DNA of 64,000 nucleotides from Kribbella sp. NBC_01245 (GTDB lineage Bacteria; Actinomycetota; Actinomycetes; Propionibacteriales; Kribbellaceae): the NCBI RefSeq assembly GCF_036226525.1, contig NZ_CP108487.1, positions 7,750,001-7,814,000 on the forward strand. The letters are read 5' to 3'. Shown here in pieces: positions 57,745-64,000 of this stretch. The notes beneath the pieces were generated by a model that saw only the letters and a list, made by a program, of their open reading frames with translations, ran no database searches and was not told the DNA's origin. Position numbers and translations under genes: made by a program. Position 1 is the stretch's first letter. The number at the start of each line of letters is the position of its first letter.

Positions 57745-59898
57745 CTAGACCCCCGCAGTCTCGCGAACCGGCTCAGCCGCGGCAGGCGACTCGTCCGGCT
57801 GGAGGGCTGGACGGGTCGGCCACCAGAAGCGCTCGCCGACGTCGATGGCCAGCATCGGCACCAGCAACGGCCGTACGACGAAGGTGTCGAGCAGTACGCC
57901 GAGGGCGATCAGGATGCCCATCTCCGTCATCGACACCAGCGGCAGCACCGCCAACGCCAGGAACGTCGCGGCGAGCACGATGCCCGCGCTGGTGATCACC
58001 CCACCCGTGACCGCCAAGCCGTTGATCACACCCTCGCGATGACCGTGTTTGGCGACCTCCTCCCGGGTTCGATGGGCCAGGAAGATGTTGTAGTCGACCC
58101 CGAGCGCCACCAGCAGTACGAACCCGAGCAACATCCACGAGTCGTCCACCCCGGCGAATCCCATCGGCCCGGAGAACAGCAGCCACGAAGCACCTACGGC
58201 AGCGCCGAACGACAGCACAACGGTTGCCACCAGCAACAAGGGTGCGACCAGGGAACGCAGCAGCAGGACCAGCACGATGACGATCACACCCAGCACCAAC
58301 GGCGGCACCCAGGTCCGGTCATGGTCGGAGGCCGTGGCGATGTCGTACGCCGAGGCGGGTTCGCCGCCGATCTTCGCGTCCGCGCCGGGTACGGCGTGTA
58401 CGGCCGCGCGCAGACGCTCCACGATCGGCCCGGTCTTCTCGGGATCGGACTCGGTCAGTACGGCGGAGATCTTCACCAACTGGCCATCCGTCGACTTCAC
58501 GGGCGGCGCGACCTGGCCGACGCCGTCGGTAGCCGTTGCGGCCGCGGTCACCGCTGATGCCGACGAGGCGTTCGCGACGATCTCGGCCGGGGCCGCCTGG
58601 CCGGACGGGAAGTGCTTCTCCATCATCTGCTGGCCGACGACCGCGTCAGGGGTGTTGCGGAACTGGTCGGCGAATCCGAGGCCCGTGTCCACCGTGAACG
58701 CGGCTACGCCGAAGGACGCCAGCACGGCCGCCGTACCGACCCAGACCAGACGCGGACGACGGGCCGCACGACGGCCGACGGCACCCCAGGCAGTGCGGGT
58801 CTCGTTGACCTCGGTGTGCGGGTGCGGGCGCTTCGGCCAGAAGACCCAGCGGCCGAAGACGACCATCAGTGCCGGCAGCAGGGTCGTGATGGCGAGGAGG
58901 GCGCAGACCACGCCGACGGCAGCGACCGGGCCGAGACCGGCGTTCGAGGACAGGTCGGCGATCAGCAGGCAGAGCATGCCCAGGGCAACGGTCGCGGACG
59001 ACGCGATGATCGCGGGACCACTGCGGTGCAAGGCGACGGCCATCGCGTGATGCCGATCCTCGTGTATGTGCAGCTCTTCCCGGTAACGGGCCAAGAGCAA
59101 CAATGCGTAGTCCGTGCCGGCCCCGAAGACCAATACTGGAAGGATTCCCGCGGTCTGCCCGTTGACCGTCAGGCCGGCGTTGTCGGCCAGCAGATAGACG
59201 ACCGACATCGCCGTGACGGTGGCGATCGCGGCCGAGATCAGCGGCAACATCCAGAGCACGGGACTGCGGTAGATCAGCAACAGCAGGATCGCGACCACGA
59301 TCGCGGCGGCCGCGAACAACGTGGTGTCCGTGCCTTCGAACGAGCTGACAAAGGCCTCCATACCACCGGCCGGACCGGAGACCTTCGCCTCGAGACCAGG
59401 TGGCGCGCGGTCGGTCAGCTTCTGCAGCTCCTTCACCTGGTCGAGCGCGTGCTCGTCGCTCAACGGCACGGTCAGCAGCATCGCCTTGCCGTCCTCGGAC
59501 GGGATCGCCGGCGGCATCGCGCCGACCGCCATCGGCGTGACCTCCTGGCGGTTCTGCTCGATGACGGCCTTGTCGGCGGCGGTCAGACCCGACTCGCGCT
59601 GATAGACGATGACGGCCGGGACCAGGTCGGAACCCTCGAACCGGGCCAGCAACTCCGTCGCGGCGGTCGACTCGGCGCTGGCCGGCAACCAGGCCGCCGC
59701 GTCGTTCTTCTCGACCTCGCCCATCTTGCCCGCAAGGGGGCCTAGGGCAACTATTGCGACGATCCAGGCGACCAGTACGAGCCACTTGGTCCGGCGGCCG
59801 GCGATGAACGACGCGACCCTTCCCGGTGGTGCGAGATGGGCGGCATCCACTGTGGTGGGCGCGGCACTGGGCGACTCGCTGGGCACACGGGTATCCAT
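57745..59898 (-). CDS. MMPL-family RND transporter
   Basis: This 717-residue membrane protein has the MMPL/RND architecture: about eleven or twelve helices in two halves (for example KWLVLVAWIVAIVALGPLAG near 36-55 and MLLGFVLLVALGVDYNIFL near 575), with external loops containing GAGTDYALLLLARYREE and the second GVDYNIFLAHRTREE, the two proton-relay Asp-Tyr motifs. It exports lipids or drugs. ATG 59898 has GAGGAG at 7 nt. Confidence 0.9.
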   Translation of the reverse strand: MDTRVPSESPSAAPTTVDAAHLAPPGRVASFIAGRRTKWLVLVAWIVAIVALGPLAGKMGEVEKNDAAAWLPASAESTAATELLARFEGSDLVPAVIVYQRESGLTAADKAVIEQNRQEVTPMAVGAMPPAIPSEDGKAMLLTVPLSDEHALDQVKELQKLTDRAPPGLEAKVSGPAGGMEAFVSSFEGTDTTLFAAAAIVVAILLLLIYRSPVLWMLPLISAAIATVTAMSVVYLLADNAGLTVNGQTAGILPVLVFGAGTDYALLLLARYREELHIHEDRHHAMAVALHRSGPAIIASSATVALGMLCLLIADLSSNAGLGPVAAVGVVCALLAITTLLPALMVVFGRWVFWPKRPHPHTEVNETRTAWGAVGRRAARRPRLVWVGTAAVLASFGVAAFTVDTGLGFADQFRNTPDAVVGQQMMEKHFPSGQAAPAEIVANASSASAVTAAATATDGVGQVAPPVKSTDGQLVKISAVLTESDPEKTGPIVERLRAAVHAVPGADAKIGGEPASAYDIATASDHDRTWVPPLVLGVIVIVLVLLLRSLVAPLLLVATVVLSFGAAVGASWLLFSGPMGFAGVDDSWMLLGFVLLVALGVDYNIFLAHRTREEVAKHGHREGVINGLAVTGGVITSAGIVLAATFLALAVLPLVSMTEMGILIALGVLLDTFVVRPLLVPMLAIDVGERFWWPTRPALQPDESPAAAEPVRETAGV

Positions 59899-60106
59899 GG
59901 CAGTACTCCTCGAGGGCAGGGCGACTCGGACCCGTCGAGCGTCTCGCCCGCGCGGCCGCCACCCCATCCGGTAACACCCCTGCCATCCCCGGGCGTGACC
60001 CCGGCCACATCCCAGGCCTCGGGTGAGGGATGTCACCGGGTCGAGGCGGGGTCTTTCGCCGTACGCTGCCGGACAGAGACAGATCGCGACGATGGAAGGT
60101 ACGGCG

Positions 60107-61081
60107 ATGGCTGAGCAGATTCCGGCCGGTAAGGCGTTGCGGTCCAGGCGTTCCTGCCTGGCCACACCCGGATCGAACCCGCGCTTCCTGGAGAAGGCCA
60201 AGGGGCTGGACGCCGACCAGGTGTTCCTCGACCTGGAGGACTCGGTCGCGCCGATCGCCAAGGTGGACGCGCGCAAGAACATCGTCGCCGCGCTGAACGA
60301 AGGCGGCTGGGGTTCGAAGATCCGGGTCGTGCGGGTGAACGACTGGACCACCGAGTGGACCTACGCCGACGTGATCGAGATCGTCTCCGGCGCCGGCGCG
60401 AACCTCGACTGCATCATGCTGCCGAAGGTGCAGACCGCCGAGCAGGTGGTCGCCCTCGACCTGCTGCTCACCCAGATCGAGCGCGTGCACGGTCTCGAGG
60501 TCGGCCGGATCGGCATCGAGGCCCAGATCGAGAACGCGCTCGGCCTCACCAACGTCAACGCCATCGCGCAGGCCTCGCCCCGGGTCGAGACGATCATCTT
60601 CGGCCCGGCCGACTTCATGGCCAGTATCAACATGAAGTCCCTGGTCGTCGGCGAGCAGCCCCCGGGGTACGACGTGGGCGACGCCTACCACTACATCCTG
60701 ATGCAGATCCTGATGGCGGCGCGGGCGCACGGTAAGCAGGCGATCGACGGCCCGTACCTGCAGATCAAGGAGCTCGAGGGCTTCCGCCGGGTGGCAGGGC
60801 GGTCCGCGGCCCTCGGTTTCGACGGCAAGTGGGTGCTGCACCCGGACCAGATCGCCGCCGCGAACGAGGTCTACTCGCCCCGGCAGGACGACTACGACCA
60901 CGCGGAGAACATCCTCGACGCGTACGACCACTTCACCTCGGCCGCCGGTGGCGCGCGCGGTGCGGTGATGCTGGGCGACGAGATGATCGACGAGGCCTCG
61001 CGCAAGATGGCCCTGGTGGTCTCGGCCAAGGGTCGCGCGGCGGGGATGGCCCGTACGAACGTCTGGCAGCCGCCGGCCTAG
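60107..61081 (+). CDS. HpcH/HpaI-type CoA-ester lyase (malyl-CoA lyase/CitE-like)
   Basis: This 324-residue lyase has the CitE-like motifs RSCLATPGSNPRFLEKAKGLDADQ near 13, FLDLEDSVAP near 42, IEAQIENALG near 140 and FGKWVLHPDQI near 245. It resembles malyl-CoA or beta-methylmalyl-CoA lyase. ATG 60107 with GAAGG at 7 nt is chosen over 60092. The acyl-CoA dehydrogenase nearby suggests a shared acyl-CoA route, such as methylsuccinyl/mesaconyl-CoA conversion in the ethylmalonyl-CoA pathway; this is inference. Confidence 0.85.
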   Translation: MAEQIPAGKALRSRRSCLATPGSNPRFLEKAKGLDADQVFLDLEDSVAPIAKVDARKNIVAALNEGGWGSKIRVVRVNDWTTEWTYADVIEIVSGAGANLDCIMLPKVQTAEQVVALDLLLTQIERVHGLEVGRIGIEAQIENALGLTNVNAIAQASPRVETIIFGPADFMASINMKSLVVGEQPPGYDVGDAYHYILMQILMAARAHGKQAIDGPYLQIKELEGFRRVAGRSAALGFDGKWVLHPDQIAAANEVYSPRQDDYDHAENILDAYDHFTSAAGGARGAVMLGDEMIDEASRKMALVVSAKGRAAGMARTNVWQPPA

Positions 61082-61528
61082 TTAGGGGGCGGTCAGGTCC
61101 TCGGCGGGTCCGTCGGGGGCCTGGTTGCCCTTTTCATCGCGAGGTACGACCGCGGCGGCTTCGGCGATGGCTCCGATCGTGAAGAGCAGCCCGATCGCGA
61201 TCGCCCCAAGTAGCAGCCAGTTGGCGCCATGAGTCGCACGCTGGATCAGCAACTCCGCCAGGATCACCAGCCAGGTGATGGCGAACGCCAGGCCGCGACG
61301 ATCACGGCCGACGATCGGATGGTCCTTGGACGCACCGCGGAACTGGCCGCGCGACCACCACAGCATCCCCGCGAAGGCGGCCAAGAGCAGCAGCGGCCCG
61401 ATCCACCACCACCGCGGCTGGTCGTACTCCCCGATCGACACGATCATGAGGAACACGGCGAATCCGGTCAAGAACACCCAGACCGCGCGCATGGCCCGTT
61501 GCCAGAGCGGGATTCCTGGAGCTGCCAT
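61082..61528 (-). CDS. Small four-helix membrane protein
   Basis: This 148-residue protein has four hydrophobic segments (AVWVFLTGFAVFLMIV, WWIGPLLLLAAFAGML, LAFAITWLVILAELL, LLLGAIAIGLLFTIGA), and both ends face the same side. No domain is recognised. ATG 61528 is chosen. Its stop abuts the lyase gene's stop. Confidence 0.75.
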   Translation of the reverse strand: MAAPGIPLWQRAMRAVWVFLTGFAVFLMIVSIGEYDQPRWWWIGPLLLLAAFAGMLWWSRGQFRGASKDHPIVGRDRRGLAFAITWLVILAELLIQRATHGANWLLLGAIAIGLLFTIGAIAEAAAVVPRDEKGNQAPDGPAEDLTAP

Positions 61529-61685
61529 GTCGGCATGTTGCCAGAGTTGAGGCCGTTTGTCGGGCACGCCACTTCGGCCGGGTGGTGCCGGTCACTGCGC
61601 GTTGGGTAGACCACCGGCCATGCTGGACCGCGATACTCGGCAGTAAGGGTTCTAGCGGTACGACGCGACGAGAAGGCGAGCAGCG

Positions 61686-62876
61686 ATGAGCAGGTTGCAG
61701 CAAACCGAGGGGCTGACCGATATCCAGGAGGAGATCCTGAAGACGGTCCGGGCCTTCGTCGAGTCCGAGATCATGCCGGTCGCGACCGAGCTGGAACACA
61801 AGGACGAGTACCCGACCGAGATCGTCGAGGGCCTCAAGGAGCTCGGGCTGTTCGGCCTGATGATTCCGGAGGAGTACGGCGGACTGGGTGAATCCCTGCT
61901 GACGTATGCCCTCTGCGTCGAGGAGATCGCGCGTGGGTGGATGAGCGTCTCCGGGATCATCAACACGCATTTCATCGTGGCGTACATGCTGTTGCAGCAC
62001 GGGACTGATGAGCAGAAGCAGAAGTACTTGCCGCGCATGGCGACTGGTGATGTGCGTGGCGCGTTCTCGATGTCCGAGCCGGGGTGTGGGTCGGATGTTG
62101 CGGCGATCAAGACGAAGGCTGTCCGGTCGGGCGAGGGGTATGTCGTCAACGGGCAGAAGATGTGGCTGACCAATGGTGGGTCGGCGAACCTCGTGGCCGT
62201 GTTGGTGAAGACCGATGAGGGCGCGGAGTCGGTCTACAAGAACATGACGACGTTCTTGGTGGAGAAGGAGCCTGGGTTTGGTGAGGTCCGTCCGGGGCTC
62301 ACGGTGCCGGGGAAGATCGAGAAGATGGGCTACAAGGGGGTTGATACCACCGAGCTGATCTTCGACGGCTTCGAGATCGAGGCTGAGCAGATTCTTGGTG
62401 GGGTGCCGGGTAAGGGCTTCTACCAGATGATGGACGGCGTCGAGGTCGGGCGCGTGAACGTGGCCGCTCGCGGTTGCGGTGTTGCTCGGCGGGCTTTCGA
62501 ACTCGGCATTTCGTATGCCCAGCAACGCGAAACCTTCGGCAAGAAGATCGCCGAACACCAGGCCGTCCTGTTCCGCCTGGCAGACATGGCAGTAAAGGTC
62601 GAGGCGGCCCACGAGCTGATGGTGAAGGCCGCCCGCAAGAAGGACTCCGGCCTCCGCAACGACTTCGAAGCCGGCGTGGCCAAGTACTTGGCCAGCGAAT
62701 ACTGCAGCCAAGTGGTCGAGGACTCATTCCGAATCCACGGCGGCTACGGCTTCTCCAAGGAGTACGAAATCGAACGCCTCTACCGAGAAGCCCCCATGCT
62801 CCTCATCGGCGAAGGCACCGCCGACATCCAACGCATGATCATAGGCCGCCGCCTCCTAGAAGACTACAAACTCTGA
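61686..62876 (+). CDS. Acyl-CoA dehydrogenase
   Basis: This 396-residue flavoenzyme has the FAD motifs FSMSEPGCGSD near 123 and MWLTNGG near 159, and the catalytic E376 in IGEGTADIQ. Its length fits a short/branched-chain type, possibly a methylsuccinyl-CoA dehydrogenase given the neighbouring CoA-ester lyase, or a general fatty-acid or leucine enzyme. It appears monocistronic, followed by a region with two long hairpins. Confidence 0.9.
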   Translation: MSRLQQTEGLTDIQEEILKTVRAFVESEIMPVATELEHKDEYPTEIVEGLKELGLFGLMIPEEYGGLGESLLTYALCVEEIARGWMSVSGIINTHFIVAYMLLQHGTDEQKQKYLPRMATGDVRGAFSMSEPGCGSDVAAIKTKAVRSGEGYVVNGQKMWLTNGGSANLVAVLVKTDEGAESVYKNMTTFLVEKEPGFGEVRPGLTVPGKIEKMGYKGVDTTELIFDGFEIEAEQILGGVPGKGFYQMMDGVEVGRVNVAARGCGVARRAFELGISYAQQRETFGKKIAEHQAVLFRLADMAVKVEAAHELMVKAARKKDSGLRNDFEAGVAKYLASEYCSQVVEDSFRIHGGYGFSKEYEIERLYREAPMLLIGEGTADIQRMIIGRRLLEDYKL

Positions 62877-62938
62877 CCCCCACCACCACTCCAGCCACCA
62901 AAGGGCGACCAACCGGTGAAGGTGGTGTCACTGGACCG

Positions 62939-63038
62939 GCGACGATTGGGCGCATCTCGCGCCCTACTCCCAGCAGGGTGGGCGTGACTTATAGGAAGGC
63001 TTTGAACGGATGGGGCGCGAGATGCGCCCAATCGTCGC
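62939..63038. repeat. Long inverted repeat, hairpin family copy 7
   Basis: The arms 62939-62964 and 63013-63038 pair at all 26 positions around a 48-nt loop. The arm core GATTGGGCGCATC is shared with copy 8 immediately downstream. The element lies 62 nt after the acyl-CoA dehydrogenase stop. Confidence 0.93.
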
Positions 63039-63090
63039 AACATCAGCATCCGGATCTTCGAAGACTGCCGATCAGAAATGGTCCTGTATT

Positions 63091-63196
63091 GCGGCGATTC
63101 GGCGCATCTTGTACCCCCAACCATCCAAAGACATCGCGTCAGATGACGAGCCCAACCACACGACACTAGGGGGCACAAGATGCGCCCAATCGCCGC
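63091..63196. repeat. Long inverted repeat, hairpin family copy 8
   Basis: The arms 63091-63118 and 63169-63196 pair at 26 of 28 positions around a 50-nt loop. It is arranged in tandem with copy 7, and the pair shares GGCGCATCT. Together they fill the 416-bp gap between the convergent dehydrogenase and ArsR-type genes, which contains no gene. Confidence 0.9.
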
Positions 63197-63292
63197 CGTG
63201 CAGTGGCTCCACCCTCATCATGATCCGCCCTTGCTGGCCGGCGCCGTGGCGGCACCCGCCTCATGATCCGTCCGTTTGGTGGCCCCTGGGGG

Positions 63293-64000
63293 TTAGCCGG
63301 TTAGGCGTTGGGGTGGGGGGAGGGTTCGGGGGGTGCCGGAGCCGTGGCCGGAGAGGAGCCAGATGCCTAGTTGGGTTACTTCGTGGAGGACGGAGGCGCC
63401 TGCGCGGCGGGTGGTGATGAGGCCGGCTTCGCGGAGGACGGTTGCCTGGTGGGATGCGGCGGCGGGGGAGATTTTGCAGCGGCGGGCCAGTTCGGTCGTC
63501 GTACAACCCGAAACGGCAGCTTCAAGAGCAGCCGCACGTGTCGAGCCGAGGAGCGATCCGAGAGCATCCGAGCCACTGGTCGTCTCGATGCCAGAAGGGC
63601 GCAGGATGCCGGGAGCGTGCTGGATCGGGTAGACCAAGATCGGCCGTAGCTCAGGGTCCTGCAGCTTCGTGGGTGCCCGCCAGCAGAAGGCCGACGGCTG
63701 CAGCTCGATGCCTCGCCCATCCAAATAAAGATCCCGGTCGTTCATATCGAGCACCTGCAACACAGGCGGTGCCCAGCGCACGCGCGGATGCAGCGTGGAC
63801 AGCAGCTGATCCACCCCATGCCGCGCCAACGACTCGCCCCGATGGCTGTGATCGGCACTCACATGCGTCCCGATCGACTTCCAATAAGGCGCGATCGCCG
63901 CGTCGTGGTACGTCCGCAAGGCCCGCCCCAGCCGGTTCATCGCCACGCGATCGCCAGTGGCAAGCTCACGCGTCCAAGGCGACACCGGCCGGTACTTACT
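63293..64000 (-). CDS. ArsR-type winged-helix regulator, N-terminus beyond right edge
   Basis: The 235 visible residues run open to the window edge and include a C-terminal ArsR-type winged helix (ALEAAVSGCTTTELARRCKISPAAASHQATVLREAGLITTRR near 153-195). The N-terminal part is a conserved actinobacterial domain preceding it, with VYPIQHAPGIL. The full gene is probably about 320 residues. No metal-binding cysteine pattern is evident. It faces the acyl-CoA dehydrogenase across the hairpin region. Confidence 0.8.
   Translation of the reverse strand, partial: SKYRPVSPWTRELATGDRVAMNRLGRALRTYHDAAIAPYWKSIGTHVSADHSHRGESLARHGVDQLLSTLHPRVRWAPPVLQVLDMNDRDLYLDGRGIELQPSAFCWRAPTKLQDPELRPILVYPIQHAPGILRPSGIETTSGSDALGSLLGSTRAAALEAAVSGCTTTELARRCKISPAAASHQATVLREAGLITTRRAGASVLHEVTQLGIWLLSGHGSGTPRTLPPPQRLTG

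Noticed and set aside
1..64000. tRNA or rRNA genes
   Set aside because: No T-loop or acceptor pairing patterns or rRNA stretches were found by eye on either strand.

Overview
The window is high-GC chromosomal DNA from an actinobacterium. It carries an actinobacterial-type DapD, a GlgM/GlgA-type synthase, a TB7.3-like biotin carrier, a mycothiol-dependent-enzyme-family protein, a CGNR zinc-finger regulator and a SigE/anti-sigma/HtrA/TatB block. The gene order dapD, dapE, LOG protein, DivIVA-like protein, tag, DUF3117, glgA, glgC, O-methyltransferase, sigE, anti-sigma, htrA, tatB, mrp, DUF1003, MgtE-N/CBS follows the Mycobacterium tuberculosis stretch Rv1201c to Rv1232c. Sugar-catabolic and tryptophan-catabolic cassettes interrupt that order. 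A Kribbella-like or other Nocardioidaceae-type organism would fit, but this is inferred from gene content, not from a marker gene.

Layout. 0-4.7 kb: edge of a PemK/MazF-like gene, GNAT, ferredoxin, secreted protein, dapD, nucleoside hydrolase. 4.7-12.4 kb: kinase-like protein and epimerase, then a LacI-controlled sugar locus (LacI, PfkB kinase, SIS isomerase, divergent solute-binding protein and two permeases) with two matching operators. 12.4-14.5 kb: repeat-rich island with a mycothiol-dependent-type enzyme and a divergent CGNR regulator sharing a double palindromic operator. 14.5-20.7 kb: VOC protein, GH20 glycosidase with DUF4082 modules, enolase-superfamily dehydratase, PIG-L deacetylase, SDR. 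20.7-33 kb: dapE, hydrolase, LOG, DivIVA-like, SRPBCC, tag, enoyl-CoA hydratase with PaaX, DUF3117, leucyl aminopeptidase, lipase, glgA. 33-41.5 kb: glgC translationally coupled to a kynurenine-pathway operon (kynU, KMO, aminomuconate-semialdehyde dehydrogenase, RidA-type deaminase, 3-hydroxyanthranilate dioxygenase, ACMS decarboxylase, formamidase). 41.5-49.5 kb: O-methyltransferase with an apparent AUC start, an inserted DeoR/SIS cassette, biotin carrier, then sigE, anti-sigma, RseB-like, htrA, tatB. 49.5-60 kb: tandem GNAT, Mrp ATPase, extradiol-dioxygenase-like protein, folP2-like, DUF1003, MgtE-N/CBS, a second ECF sigma pair and an MMPL transporter. 60-64 kb: CoA-ester lyase, acyl-CoA dehydrogenase and an ArsR-type regulator cut by the right edge.

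The most unusual signal is non-coding. Eight copies of a long inverted repeat (arms of about 26 to 35 bp, nearly perfect) lie in intergenic spaces, mostly close to stop codons. Their arm sequences differ between copies but stay self-complementary within each copy. A second, unrelated repeat family built on a CCCGCGAG core flanks the 12.4-14.5 kb island in opposite orientations.

No tRNA, rRNA, insertion sequence, transposase, integrase or CRISPR array was seen. Start codons were chosen from Shine-Dalgarno position, operon overlaps and family length. All functional names rest on motif recognition, not database searches.
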